NCBI GenBank assembly: GCA_963978895.1
Contig: OZ022238.1
Location: 25,250,082-25,314,081, forward strand
Source: Erpobdella octoculata
Lineage: Eukaryota > Annelida > Clitellata > Hirudinida > Erpobdellidae
Direction of reading: 5' to 3'
DNA length: 64,000 nt
The notes under the pieces were generated by a model. That model searched no databases. It was given only the letters and a program-made list of their open reading frames with translations, and was not told the DNA's origin. The stretch's first letter is position 1; each line of letters starts with the position of its first letter. This document shows, piece by piece, positions 1 through 52,230 of this stretch. Made by a program: the position numbers and the translations under genes.

Positions 1-400
1 TGGGATGTTTTTTGCTGCAGGTGGTGGGAGTGCCAGCTTCAGTCGAATAGCTAAACCAACAATGTGTTTGCAAAGCATATTTTTGAAGAATGCAGGGCAG
101 TTGCATTCTCCGTTCAGCCAGTCATTTTGATCTTTTGGTAAAATTGTGGTCCAAGAACAAAAAGCATTGATTTTAAACTCATCAAAAGTCTTCCAGTTGT
201 TAACTTCATTAGAGCTTTCTGTCAATTCTTTTGCAGCAATGTTGTACACAACTCCACTTTCAGTCAATTTTGGCTTTATGGTTTTTTTCATCTTTGCCCA
301 CTGGTAAGAGCTAGTCCACAGTTCCAAGTCAATTTCTGGAAAAGCTTTGAATTCCTTAATTCTCGATTTATAATTTTGGGATCATTTGTCAATCCATTCA
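1..400 (-). pseudogene. MULE transposase fragment with SWIM zinc finger
   Basis: Read on the minus strand, this stretch encodes a run that ends in a SWIM-type zinc finger. The core CNCPAFFKNMLCKHIVGLAI has the C-x-C-x(n)-C-x-H spacing. SWIM fingers follow the DDE core in Mutator-like (MULE) transposases. A stop interrupts the frame upstream near 380, and the protein runs off the left edge of the window. The orientation matches the larger MULE at 3.9-10.2 kb. That MULE already has its own C-terminal part further right, so this is a separate copy. Likely a dead remnant. Confidence 0.75.
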
Positions 401-419
401 ATCAGTCCAACACTACATA

Positions 420-935
420 TAGAAGAATGATTAATTATAGTTCGCAAATATTAATTATAGTTAGCAAATAATAATTATAGTTAGCAAATATTAATTATAG
501 TTAGCAAATATTAGTTATAGTTAGCAAATATTTTTTTTTTTTTTTTTTTTAAGGTTAGTGAAAGGAGTTGTTAACCCCGCGAGACACTCAACCTGAGCAA
601 TGCGTGTAAACTCTTTGCTTAAGGGAGCTACGATGGTGACGCCAGTGAGATTCGAACCGCCGACCTACAAGGCGACAGGCGAACGCTTTACCGCTTAGCC
701 ACCACCGCCATATTAATTATAATTAGTTAATATTAATTGCAGTTTGCATTTATTAATTATAGTTTGCATTTATTAATTATAGTTTGCATTTATTAATTAT
801 AGTTTGCATTTATTAATTATAGTTTGCATTTATTAATTATAGTTTGCATTTATTAATTATAGTTTGCATTTATTAATTATAGTTTGCATTTATTAATTAT
901 AGTTTGCATTTATTAATTATAGTTTGCATTTTACA
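420..935. repeat. 20-bp minisatellite split by a SINE
   Basis: Two flavours of a 20-bp unit lie on either side of a SINE. On the left (about 430-530) the unit is close to TATTAATTATAGTTAGCAAA. On the right (about 711-935) it is TATTAATTATAGTTTGCATT, in about nine near-identical copies. The SINE at 531-710 separates the two blocks. Confidence 0.85.
531..710 (-). mobile_element. tRNA-derived SINE, minus strand
   Basis: The minus strand carries an RNA polymerase III A box (TGGCTAAGCGG) and B box (GGTTCGAATCT) with tRNA-like spacing. A non-tRNA body follows and then a 20-base poly-A tail, seen as poly-T on the plus strand at about 531-550. It sits inside the 20-bp minisatellite. The tail shows it is a retroposed copy rather than a working tRNA gene. 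Confidence 0.85.
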
Positions 936-984
936 GTGTGCAAAATATTAAAATAGTGTGCATTTGAATTGAAGCGGTTATATA

Positions 985-1795
985 TTAACGACTTACCGGA
1001 CACTATCACACACCAAATCAAAATGTACGCGGCGACAGCAAAATCATCGGCATCATCAAGTCAGCTTCCGACATTTCATTTCTCCAAGCTGACATTGACC
1101 GCGCAGTTGAGTGGCCATTCACTTGGCTAATGCACTTCAATGTCGAGAAATGCAAAACCATGCATGTCGAGCGCTCACACAGAATAACCCACCAATACTC
1201 TATGAGACATATTGACGACACGCGGCTACCAATCGAAGTCACAAAAGTTGAACGTGATCTTGGTGTTCTCGTTTAAGATGATCTAAAGGTCCGAGCACAT
1301 GTCGAAAAAGCAGCGTCATCAGCCAATTATATGCTCAGCCGACTCAGAAAAAGCTTTCCGCAGCCGTGGCGTACACTTTACCTCTCCTACGTCCGCCCGC
1401 ATTTTGAATTGGCTGTTCAATCTTGGTCGCCTTATCAATAGGGCGATATTAACCTTCTTGAGCAGGTCCAACGTCGGGCAACAAAAATCATTGCAATATT
1501 AAGACATCAGCCCTATGAACATCGTCTGCAACAGCTTGGAATCACGACTCTACAAGACCGCCGTTCGAGAGGTAACCTGATCGAGCAGTTCAAAATTGCC
1601 GCAACATTTTCGTTCCGCAAACTCGAGCAGCCGGTCACACGGCATACAACCTGCGTGGCCACAACTGCAAATTAGAGCACCAGTATGTTAGAGGTTGCGA
1701 AGAGCGATACAATGTCTTCACAAACCGGATTGTCGCTCCATGGAATGGAGCAATTGACGCCCCGACAGTAAACGCTTTCAAGAATCGCATTTCTT
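985..1795 (+). pseudogene. Non-LTR retrotransposon (LINE) reverse transcriptase remnant
   Basis: The plus strand encodes the C-terminal half of a LINE reverse transcriptase and the region behind it. The hallmark block RDLGVLV is present, followed by a thumb region ending in LLEQVQRRATKI. The catalytic YADD motif near 1026 is broken by a one-base frameshift. Stops occur near 1276, 1440 and 1672. The copy is 5' truncated and inactive. The clade is probably CR1/Jockey-like. Confidence 0.75.
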
Positions 1796-1815
1796 AGGAG
1801 TCGCGAGTCCTCCAG

Positions 1816-2221
<406 letters not shown>

Positions 2222-2404
2222 CTAATAACTTAATATACAAATAAACTAATATCCTCATGGAATTATCTTAATAGAAGGATATTAATAAAAATAATCAAAT
2301 TTAGACACTGTAATTAAATTAACGTACATAAAATAAACTGGAGTTATGAGGATAAAATAAGTATAATTAAAAACATTTAATTAAAGGATAAATAAATAGT
2401 AACA

Positions 2405-2632
<228 letters not shown>

Positions 2633-2699
2633 GCAAGTATTATGATAATAAATGATTAAATTAAGTCGAAATTACATAATATATTTAAATAAGTAAAAT

Positions 2700-2852
2700 C
2701 AAAAATATCTCCGCTTTCGTCGAACAGTGATGTTCTCGTTTGAAAACGTTGTTCCGAAATATTGAGAAAGTATATATAAAACTCATAGCGGCTAAATGGA
2801 GACTCATTTTTAATCGAGCTTGTCTTAAAGAAAATCTTATGCCATCTTACAA

Positions 2853-2905
<53 letters not shown>
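2700..2905 (+). pseudogene. Penelope-like fragment plus (TA)n, inverted copy
   Basis: The plus strand at about 2745-2835 is a close reverse complement of 2004-2090. It encodes the same [16 protein letters not shown] peptide and runs into (TA)n at about 2860-2905. Together with the copy at 2004-2221 it forms an inverted pair around the (AAT)n array. Confidence 0.65.
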
Positions 2906-2907
<2 letters not shown>

Positions 2908-2949
2908 CATTTATTTTATTACTTCTCAACGTTTGTAAAATTTATTATA

Positions 2950-2993
2950 GGGGCTCCGATGATGGTAGCCACCGAAACCGGCCGGTTAACCCC
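2950..2993 (+). ncRNA. Hammerhead-like ribozyme motif 2
   Basis: Helix I is GGGG(CU) with (AA)CCCC. The core is CCGAUGA, one base off CUGAUGA. An unpaired U is followed by helix II GGU-AGCC-ACC, then GAAAC. Helix III is the palindrome ACCGG/CCGGU, and a GUU cleavage triplet follows. All elements are in hammerhead order. The following plus-strand sequence to about 3120 encodes a diverged Penelope-type N-terminus (CNRLCLQENI). Confidence 0.6.
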
Positions 2994-3120
2994 ATGTTTA
3001 AATAAAGTTTTTATTAAAGAATTTTTGGTGATACTCGGCAGAAAATGGAGAAGATTTGAAACGTTTGTTGAAAAACATTGCAACAGATTATGTTTACAAG
3101 AAAACATTTATATAAATTTA
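2994..3120 (+). pseudogene. Diverged Penelope-like N-terminal fragment
   Basis: Downstream of the ribozyme motif, one plus frame contains KWRRFETFVEKHCNRLCLQE. This aligns in pattern with the KW...F...CLKEN motif of the other Penelope fragments. No (TA)n follows here. The fragment ends about 30 bp from a host microexon. Confidence 0.4.
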
Positions 3121-3151
3121 TAATAAAAATGAATATAGGTCTAACAATTAC

Positions 3152-41884
<38,733 letters not shown>

Positions 41885-43400
41885 CTAAAAATTACCCATT
41901 AAAATATTAAAACAAGTAAAAAAATATCTAATTATTAGTTAACTTGTTTACAAACTTTGTGCTGTATTGCAACTCAAGATATTGTATGAAAACCAAACAA
42001 GCGAAAAAGCTATAAAAGCTCCCATAGTTTGGTTACGAAGATAACTCTTTCAGATCTCAATACTTGATAGCTCTTTTAAGTACGACTTTTCTGACGTAAC
42101 CTGGGCATTTCAGACCAAAAATGGTTATTGGCAGCAATGACTAAAACGTATATATTAAGTTCTTTTTTTCAAAAAGTCAATAAATAGCTCTGTATTTGGA
42201 CAAGTTAGTTTGTCACAAGTGCTTGTTGAAACAAGTTTCAACTATTTGATATGTTAGTCGGTTTTTCTACTTTTAACAAAACATCACATATTTTGTATTT
42301 GTTAAACCTTGTAGTAAAAGTAAAATTATTCAGATATCTGATACATTATCATTGAATAGAAACAAAATTAGTAAGCGGCAATATAACAATAGACCAATGA
42401 CAGAGTAATGGCGCAACGTTTGATCTAGTGAATTTAAATTACTTCCGACTAACGATTTACATTTTTATTGAGATAAAAAAGTATTAATTAATTTCAAAAT
42501 CTAAAAAAATGAATCAATGAAAGGAAAAAGTAATGTTTTATGTAGAAAATACAAGTGGAAAATATAGAAAACGTATTTGAAACAACATATGTAAAAAGGA
42601 TCAATCACGAAACTCAAAAATAGTGTTTTTCTATTTTTGATCTATAAATAGAAATATTTAATTTCACAATTTAATCGGAAGTCATGTCATGTAGTGGCGA
42701 CATCGATTTATAAAAACAAATTTATTTATTGCTGGTTAAAAACCACGAGACACTGAAATTTTCTATAAAAGTTTAATTTAGGAAAACCTTGCTTTATTTT
42801 TTAAGGTATGAAAAAAATCGTTGAAATTTTAATTGCTTTTTTGCAAGATGTACATTTTTCTTGAATTTTTAAAACCTTAAAAAAAATTACAAATAACTAA
42901 CTCTTGAACAAGTCAAAACAACCCCAGATAAAAGATCCCGTTAAAACAACTTCATCAAACCAAATTCGAAAAAGGCCACCAACATATGAATTTTTCCCTT
43001 AAAAGATCACCATAAAAGGTCCTGACCTAACAACAAGTATAAAAAATTACTAAGTTTTTTGATTAACGCAACAATTAAAATAATATACTTATATACCTAC
43101 TACTCATATCATGTAAGTTATAAAATTGAAATCAACAATCACCTGCTTTCAGATAAGACACTACATTTGTTGCGATTGACCTTAGCGATTGATGGCCTTG
43201 CAACAACTGGCTCTACGTTAATTTTTATTAGCTCATCAATTTACAATTTATTAATAACGTTCAACATCTAAATTCACCTCTACGAGCAACACCAAAAAAT
43301 GTTAATGCCAAACGCCAGCGTCACAGTCTGTAAAGTTTTCAAAAGCAGTTAGTTGATGTTTGGACTTTTAGTTATATCTTTTGGGTACGAAGGCTGTTTT
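41885..43400. other. AT-rich tract upstream of first seen gene Y exon
   Basis: Expected to hold a start exon, but none is convincing. A 70-bp candidate at 43143-43212 has compatible phases but lacks a start codon or signal-like sequence. Confidence 0.35.
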
Positions 43401-43419
43401 GTAAAAAAAACTAATCTTG

Positions 43420-43865
43420 AAGCATCATAACGCTTGGGTAGTGCCGTCCTGGCATGGCTCTAGTCTTATCTCACCGGACGTTCTTTCTCGGTACGCTCCG
43501 GTGCATCAGCTTAATCAGCAACTCTACTATCATGCGGAGTGCTTCAATGATCTGAATACTGGGCCCACTTCTTTTCACACTGAAAAAAATGAGTTTTGAG
43601 TCGCTTTTTAAAAACAAAAACGTTGTCGACATTTGCCGGATTGGTAAGTTTAGCCGGTAAATTGTTTCAAGTGGTTGGACAAGAAACTACAAAGCCTTCG
43701 GTCCAAATGTCTTGGTTCTACAGGAAAAAACAAGAGGCTGACCAGAAAAAGCCTAATGATTTTAAATTATTTATTGCTCGGAATCGGGACTACCTGTAAT
43801 TTGTGTGAAAAGCATAGAAATTGCTTTGTAAACACCCATGAGGATGGTTGTCGAGGCCAAAACTA
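43420..43865 (+). pseudogene. LINE RT fragment
   Basis: A plus frame near 43425-43570 shows VLAWL.SYLTGRSFSVRSGA and LLSCGV, the RT palm block around the GVPQG motif, with stops. Downstream FAGLVSLAGKLFQVVG is of unknown origin. Confidence 0.5.
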
Positions 43866-44022
43866 GCCAGTTGGTCTATAATAAAGCTTACAGTTTTACA
43901 TTTTGTAGTGATGTTTTAAACATTTAAAAAAAGTGTAAACATATTAATAAAAGGTTAGCTTCGGTTAAATGGCGTGCGTAGTATAATAGAGCATATTTAT
44001 GTACAAATATCGAGCCAATTTA

Positions 44023-44029
<7 letters not shown>

Positions 44030-44096
<67 letters not shown>

Positions 44097-44499
44097 CCCG
44101 AGGTTTTTAGAGGTTTTTCTATTGCGTGTCTTGTTCGCTCCCGTTTCCTTTCCGCTTGCGCTCCGCTCCCGGTCGTTATCCGATCCCTGTCGCTTTCCTA
44201 ACTTCTTTTAGCCCATAAAACTTAAAATAGCTTAGCTAAATGTTGTTTGAAGCCTTCAAACGTTGTTCCGTAAACTAAATTTGAATGTTATAACACAAAT
44301 TACCTTTGATGGTCGTACATAGGCACTTTCAGCCTGGAAATTTTTTTGGCTCACCTGAGCCGGGATATCGGAGTTGGGAGTTCAAATCTTCTTAACATTC
44401 TTTCCCTGTATAAGAACTACTTCCTTGCCAAGTTTCATCGAGATTGGATGAATAGTGTAGCAAAGCATAAAAAACATCTATACTTACATACATAATCTC

Positions 44500-44528
<29 letters not shown>
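44030..44528 (+). repeat. (TA)n and ACTAGC-family repeat fragment
   Basis: (TA)n at 44027-44094 is followed by CCGAGGTTTTTAGAGGTTTTTC, a short GC-rich minisatellite and the tail block GAGATTGGATGAATAGTGTA. It is the third member of the family at 12.6 and 16.6 kb, with the minisatellite mostly deleted. A second (TA)n lies at 44504-44528. Confidence 0.65.
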
Positions 44529-44530
<2 letters not shown>

Positions 44531-44646
44531 TTTATCTCAGTTCCTTTTACGATATTCTAATATCTAGGGTAGGTACGCTCTACCTGGTTTTATTGTTTAT
44601 TTCATTGTATCGTTTCTTGCGTCGACGTTTGGTTTAAATTTTAAAT

Positions 44647-44690
44647 GGGCTCTGAGGATGACAATGTTAGTCGAAACGGTCCGTTAGCCC
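44647..44690 (+). ncRNA. Hammerhead-like ribozyme motif 3
   Basis: Helix I is GGGCU with AGCCC (5 of 5). The core is CUGAGGA, which fits CUGANGA. An unpaired U is followed by helix II GAC-AAUGUUA-GUC, then GAAAC. A tiny helix III (ACG with CGU) and a GUU cleavage triplet directly precede helix I 3'. This is the cleanest of the five copies. Confidence 0.65.
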
Positions 44691-45560
<870 letters not shown>

Positions 45561-45569
45561 AGGATCAAA

Positions 45570-46600
45570 TAAGTGGTTTAATAATACAATCTGTTAAATT
45601 AGTAATACAAATAAATAGATCAAATGTTCTCACAAATATATTTTCATGACAAAATTTAAATTTTACAAAATATTTCTCAGATTGTATAAATATTAAAACC
45701 GTCAAAACCGCTATAACAATCAGTTGAATTTGTCCTAATTGATAATTAAAGCACTTTTTAAGTTGCATACAAAATGGCTCAACTAGTAGCTATACCAAAA
45801 ACTCAGACACCATACTCAGATCATTTTAACCTTTTTGATTTTCAAGTGTTAAATTACATACTGGTTTCAAGTGCTTTGCAATCAACTGCAGCAGTGTAGA
45901 TAAAGTTTTATTAACAATGAAATCAAATTAAAATAGAACCACATTGTCTTATACATTAAACCATTTGGTATTTTAAATTTGAAGGTTCAAAAAGTAATCA
46001 ATTTTTTCTGAAGTTATAATAATATAGTGTCACTGCAATAAAATTATGTAAATGTAATGTAAATGTAATGGTAACATAATGTCAATGTAATGTCAACATA
46101 ATGCAAAATGAATATAAATGACAATAAATGTATTGTAAATGCAATGTACCACACATATGTATAGCGTTTCTCCATACGAGAGCTGCATGCCAACAGAAAG
46201 TATTAAATACGTCACAAAAGTTTAAAAGATTCACACCCCTTCACAAATCTTCTTTGAGTCACACTTCTGCACTAGATTTTTTAACCATCGTTTTATCACG
46301 ATAATAACTACAGGATGAAAAAGCAGTTTGTTACAATTACACACAAAAAATTAACATTTGAAACACAGCTGTCTCAATGCAAGCCATGTAAACATTTTAT
46401 TACTATTGCTTTCATTGCTCGCAAACTAAAAGAGGCTTGCTGTTTTAAACAGGTAAGTAAAGGTGCAAAAAAAGCCATCTTAATATCTAGCTATTTTCAT
46501 TAAACACTTCCTGAAGGCCTGAAACTTTGACAGCTACAAAGAGAGATCCATGAATGAATTGCATGATAGTTAAAATAAAAAAATTAATTTATATTTAATA
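45570..46600. other. AT-rich tract with degenerate minisatellite
   Basis: At 46038-46145 units like AATGTAAATGT and AATGTCAACAT recur. A minus ORF near 45565-45768 begins with a hydrophobic stretch but has no supported donor. Nothing else recognised. Confidence 0.45.
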
Positions 46601-46827
<227 letters not shown>

Positions 46828-46839
46828 GATATTTAGCTT

Positions 46840-46945
46840 TTTCCTATGAAAGGATTCCAGATGGTATTAATTGAAAAAATAAACGTTGTCTTGGTAAAAG
46901 AAATTTTATTTATCAAAAGATTTGATAGAACTGTGCTTATATATA
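46840..46945 (-). repeat. Gypsy-A LTR fragment
   Basis: ATTTAGCTTTTTCCTATGAA through TTTGATAGAACTGTGCTTA matches the reverse complement of the gypsy-A LTR (about 5195-5300) with scattered differences. The two edges are bounded by (TA)n, as in the original LTR on one side. Confidence 0.75.
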
Positions 46946-46948
46946 AAG

Positions 46949-47008
<60 letters not shown>

Positions 47009-47016
47009 TATATAGA

Positions 47017-47100
47017 CTATACTAGGAATCGAACCCACGTGTCTACGGCAACACCGCCTCGCTTAAATGCAAGCGCTCTTACCAACTGAGCCACGACCAT
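47017..47100 (-). mobile_element. tRNA-like SINE head
   Basis: The minus strand reads GTGGCTCAGTTGG (A box) and GGTTCGATTCC (B box) with tRNA-like spacing. The arms do not fold into a full cloverleaf and it lies between (TA)n arrays, so a SINE head is more likely than a working tRNA. Confidence 0.6.
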
Positions 47101-47130
47101 CACCAAAAAATGATGGCTAGAAGTCTCAGT

Positions 47131-47183
<53 letters not shown>

Positions 47184-47334
47184 TTGAATACTTCGGCGCT
47201 ATATGTTCTTTTAGGCAAACTCGATTGAAAAAAGTGGCGCACTTGGCTGAATCGATTTTATTTTTAATTTTTTCCAATACTCTAAATCGGTTTAAAAATA
47301 ATTTATTCCCAAACACAAACTCCATAATCTTATA

Positions 47335-47378
47335 GGCTAATAGATCTATTTCGGCAATTTTTTGCCATCATCAGAGCC
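47335..47378 (-). ncRNA. Hammerhead-like ribozyme motif 4
   Basis: Helix I is GGCU with AGCC. The core CUGAUGA is canonical. An unpaired U is followed by a strong helix II, GGCAA-AAAA-UUGCC. GAAAU follows, then helix III AUAG/CUAU and the triplet AUU before helix I 3'. The usual C15.2-G16.2 pair is replaced by U-A here, a compensatory change. Confidence 0.6.
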
Positions 47379-48028
47379 GTTTAACTTTTTAAAATAAAAT
47401 GCAGTGACTAAATGGTAAAAGATACAACTAATTGAAAGGAATTAAAATACAATTAAAATAAAATTTAAATTCATTATATACAAATGTAACAACATAAAAA
47501 ATATTTAAATTAAAATAATTATTATAATAACAGTAATAACTAAATAATTAAGATCAGTTAGTAAAGCCTTTAACAACGGAATTACAGTCAACTTCAAGGA
47601 CGTGACTGGAAGAAGAATCACATACATTATCTATAACCTTTGAAACACAAACGTCTGGTACAAAACATTCATTCAACGAAGAAATACCTGAAGAAACATT
47701 GGCACTATTAACATGCATATTTTTAACAGAAGTTGTAAATGAGTTAAAACATTTATTATTATTATTATTATTATTATTTTTATTAGTTTTATTACTATTT
47801 AGAGAACCAAAAAGTTTAAGAGTTAAATCAAAAGAATACCATTGTTTATTAATTAAAGGCTTACATTTATTAATAGCTAAAGCTTCTTTTAATTTTAACT
47901 TAATGGGTTGATTTTCTTTCATTAGTATACTGGTGTTATCAATTAGAAATTTATGTGATGGTATTAGCAACTAATATTTTTTAACATAACATACAGATTT
48001 ATCTGTTTGGCGTTACATATATTTACAT

Positions 48029-48155
<127 letters not shown>

Positions 48156-48293
48156 TTGAGACACGCTCCAAGAAACACAACTCGCCATTTGGCAGAAACA
48201 ACTTTTCGAGCCAAATTCTCGACCTTTCGGCACAAAACTCTTTGTTCGAGACTACAATTAGCCAAAAACTTTTCCATTAAACTTTTATTGTCA

Positions 48294-48335
48294 GACCGAT
48301 GGACCGTTTCAGCTATGTCAGCCATCCTTAGGGTC
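48294..48335 (-). ncRNA. Hammerhead-like ribozyme motif 5 (degenerate)
   Basis: Helix I is GACC with GGUC. The core CUAAGGA has one change from CUGANGA. An unpaired U is followed by helix II GGCU-GACAU-AGCU with one G-U pair, then GAAAC. The cleavage triplet is AUC rather than GUC. Probably inactive. Confidence 0.5.
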
Positions 48336-48743
48336 AAAAGTAAAACGAGAAAAGTAAACAAACAGAAAGAACCGAAATTGTCAAAGAATTAGCACACTAA
48401 CAAAAGAAAAAACGAAAAAACACTCTACCTATCAAATCAAAAGAATATAAAATTTATACTATTGGAAATCAATTTTTGCGCTTTCGCTGTGTTATATTAG
48501 AAGAGACAAGGATTTCCTCAGATACATTACAATGAGATTCGTCAGGAGCAGCCTCAACAGCCAAAGTATTTGTGTCAGAGGACGAGTCAGAAGTATCATC
48601 ATTTATGTTATCCTCGTCGTTAGAAGGAATACAGGGTAACCGATGCATATTGCTTTCTTTGACATTGAATAAGTGGAGAATCTGTGGAAATTTATCAAAT
48701 TGTTTATTAATTGCGGATCGTCAAGCACGGATATATATATATA

Positions 48744-48800
<57 letters not shown>

Positions 48801-48839
48801 TCATAATTCAGTAATCGAACAGTCAAAGAGGGAGTCTGG

Positions 48840-49620
48840 AAATTTCCTAATAGAAAGCTCGTTACTTCACCAAAACCTTCTGTCCTACCGTCGTCGAACA
48901 CTGCGTCAAAGCCCGGTATCTCATGTAATAAATCTACAATTTCGTTATTCTAAACTCTACCAAGTACAGATACATAACAATTATAAAACAGATGAATACG
49001 TTATCACGTCCATGACACGCAACAACGTCTCCGTCGCCAGCCCTGAGTGCTATCAACTTAGATTGCGGATATTGTATAAATCTACGAAGGCTCATCAATC
49101 GTCGCCATCATTAGTTCGACGTCTAAACGGGAATTAACAAAAATCGTCTCAAAAGAACCAACGTCGTCTACGAATTTCAATGTCTTTTCTGTCGTGCCGC
49201 AACACAAACTTGCATAGGCTACATTCGGACCACGTTAACGAGGCGGTTGACGATGCACATCCGGGATGGTAATATACGCACTCATCTAGAAAGCGTTCAT
49301 GACGTCTAAACCAAAAAGATAACTTTTAGACTCAAACACAAAAATATTCTCATTCAACGACCCTACACGACTGAAGATTCTGCATCGTTGATCATCCAAA
49401 ATAAACGTCCTACAATTAACGTCCAGGATGATACCTTTGTACATACTCTGTAGCTTTTCGGTCGCGCAAATAACCATACTCGTGTTCCACCTCGGACGAA
49501 CGCTATCCATACCATAACATTCAGCTTATCAGCTGATCATCTCGCGGAGTGGCGCGTCGCTCAACTTTCGATCGTCAAGCGAACTGCCTGGGGACTCGGG
49601 AATATATATATATTTCGTAG
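48840..49620. other. Unidentified coding-like sequence
   Basis: Open stretches on both strands (plus 48800-49137; minus 49510-49286 with CRTFILDDQRCRIFSRVG) suggest a decayed gene or element. I do not recognise the protein. It ends just before the 49.6 kb MULE terminus. Confidence 0.3.
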
Positions 49621-49919
49621 CCGAATAGTCACATTCAATTCGATTCCCCTACGTTCCGTCTCCGTACGTTTCTTCTGCTTACTAATCGTCTCCTACGTTT
49701 CGTCTGCTTACTAATCGTCTCCTACGTTTCGTCTCCACGTACCATTTGTCTCCTTACTTTTCGTCTTGCTACGTTTTTTCTCCATCGATTTATTCGCCCT
49801 GTTTACTATTCGTCTCATTACTGTTCGTCTCCCTACGTTTCGTCTCCAGCGTTGTTGGACGATGCATGCTTGCATGCCACCTCATTATACATTGGTGTGA
49901 GGTTGAAACTGCTTGTATT

Positions 49920-50170
49920 ATTTGTAAACATGACGGATTGCGTAGAGTATGGAGTTTCTAAGCGAGGTAATGTAATCGTTGTTTATCGAAATTTTCAGTA
50001 TTGGAAATACCGTACTAACATGAAAAATCAGATAACAAGGAGATGTTGCAAACGCGAAACTCATAAGTGTCGCGGAACGTTGCTGACAGAAGGTGGTAAT
50101 GTTCTACGACAATCAGCAGAACATACACATTTTCAAAACGGATCGACAGAAATGGCTCGGGTGGCTTAGG
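49920..50170 (+). pseudogene. FLYWCH zinc-finger part of MULE-B
   Basis: The plus frame shows NFQYWKYRT...ITRRCCKRETHKCRGT, then H.H (EHTHF), matching the FLYWCH finger (F/Y-x-W...C...C...H-x-H) that opens this transposase type. Confidence 0.7.
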
Positions 50171-50299
50171 GGGAAATGAAGCAGATAATGACATAAAACA
50201 TTGCTACTCAAAGGTCTGCGCAAGGTGCTGTCATGGCCACTTTGGACGCACATATTCTTATTGCACTGCCAAAAAAAACACGTTGAACCAATGTCTGAG

Positions 50300-50870
50300 A
50301 CGTTACAGACAACGAGCACGACGGGCAGATAATTTTGTTTTGCCACCGTTACCAAAAAATCTTGATTTTTGAAATCCCTGCTTTAGCTCACGTACCGGCT
50401 AATGATGTGGCGGAAGCGTTTGATCTGCTAGCCGAATCAATGCCTTTACATAAAAGTATGAATGAGTTGCTTTCATATTTTGAGCATACTTATATCAGGG
50501 GAAGAAGATTACGTGGGCGGCAAAAAAATTACGGTCCTGCGCTTTTTTCTATAGAAAGATGGAACACTTGTTTGACGCTATGGCTGAAAGAAGTGCCCGG
50601 AACACAAACATTATGGAAAGATGGTACTGCGGCCTTCAGTCTCTTTTCATGTGCAGCCACCCTATGACGTGGGCTTTTTTCGAAGAACTAAAGAACGGCT
50701 GCAATAAACAAAAAAGCTGCATATTTACAAGCAGCGTCGGGAGTTGAGTATTGTGCTGTAAAAAAGTACCGTGATTTGCAGGGCAGAGTGTCTCGAGCAG
50801 TAGCCAGCCATGGACGCACAAACATTTTAACGAATCTTCGGGCTTTGGCACATCTAGCACATACATAATT
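50300..50870 (+). pseudogene. MULE-B transposase C-terminal part
   Basis: Plus frames contain FEIPALAHVPANDVAEAFDL, FEHTYIRGRRLRGR, IERWNTC and ALFSCAATL-like/SHPMTW blocks, which in this family run ...SLAFVP..DV..AF...Y...W......N..E.WH...Q...GCSHPT.W. Frameshifts lie near 50370 and 50590. Confidence 0.75.
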
Positions 50871-51399
50871 TTTTGATTAGACTATAAATATTAACTCTGG
50901 CCTTACTTTATTTTTAATTTTAAAAATTACATTTGTATCATGGTTTTTATACATTGTTTTATACTATGATTCTTACTTAGTATATTAACTTTGTTTTTTA
51001 CTTAATATTATGTTGCATAATGTTTTAAATTTTCTTTTGTACTTGATTTTGTGTTTATTAAGGTTTTCGTTTTACTTGATATTATTTTGTTTAATGTTTT
51101 TTTACTTGATTTTATGTTCTTTAGTGTTTTAAAGATTTTCCCTAAATTGATTCTATGTCACAGAGTTTTTATTTTCTGATTTAATTATTATATTGTCTAA
51201 TGCGCTGTTTTCCATGATTTTATGTTGCATAATCTCTTAAACTGTAAGTTTTACTTGGTTTCATGTCACATAATAACATAAATTCAGTTTTCTTTAATTA
51301 ATTTGATGTTGCATAGTGTTTGTTCAAAGTTTTTTACTTGGTTTTATATTGCAAAGTGTTTTATAGTTTTTTTTTAAATTTGATTTTCTTGCTTTATAG

Positions 51400-52230
51400 T
51401 CTTATTACATTGTTTTTTATTAGAAAAAATATGATTCGGGGAGTGTTGAGATATCTAAAAATAAAGAAGGCATCAAAAACTTTTATTTTACATATATCAT
51501 ACTTTTTGGCATGGGTCACCGGTGCGTGGCTGTTGGGTCTTGCCAAATTTAAGCGCAGTTTATTAATAAATTAATCAGAACACAATACATCAAAAATACT
51601 TTCAAATTTATATTATTCAACTATAAAAATAATTAAAACAAATTTTTTCGGTTAGAGAGAAGTAATCAGTGCCATAACGATGAAATCTGTAGTGGTCCTG
51701 AAGATGTCGAATATCAATCAAAATTAATAATATCTAGAAGTGTAGAGAACAAAAAATACCAACATAAACAGAGGATGATGTCATTAAAGTTAATAGTAAA
51801 ACTTCAAAGCCTTAAACGCCAAGAAGTTGTCCATCGCAACAGGATCAAAGAACAGAAATTTTGATTTTATTTTACAATTCAAAAGTTCATACAACTAAAT
51901 ACAGTTTTCATCTTTTATTTATTTGTTATTTAACAAAAACCCATTTATTTCTGAAATTGATACCGTCGTAAAAAAATTAATCGGTCTTAAAGGGTTAACC
52001 AAAAACAAATTTACTAAGCACTATTACAATCATCCTAATGAACTATTCATGAATTTCTAGATATTTTGTAAGAAAGATTTAGTTGTCATAAAGTTTATTA
52101 TTTTGAATATTTCCTTATTACTTTTGAAGCGTGTTATTACTAGTTTTCCGGTTGTTTATTGCTTTTAAACGTTTTTAAATGCACGCTTTGATTTCAAAAA
52201 AATGTTTTAAAAGAGAAAACAAATGTAAAG
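51400..52230. other. AT-rich interior of MULE-B
   Basis: No coding sequence recognised. At 51695 a CCTGAAGATGTCGAA resembles the start of a Penelope hammerhead-like motif but lacks helix I and the GAAAC block. Confidence 0.4.

Noticed and set aside
43143..43212. Candidate exon preceding the D8C exons
   Set aside because: Splice sites and phases fit, but there is no Met, no signal-like sequence and no Cys; not enough support.
45565..45768. Minus ORF with hydrophobic N-terminal stretch, possible signal peptide of gene Y
   Set aside because: No donor in the phase needed to join the first D8C exon.
47017..47100. Possible functional tRNA gene
   Set aside because: A and B boxes are present but the arms do not make a clean cloverleaf, and it is embedded between microsatellites like the other SINE heads.
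51695..51715. Sixth hammerhead-like motif (CCTGAAGATGTCGAA)
   Set aside because: No helix I pairing and no GAAAC block.
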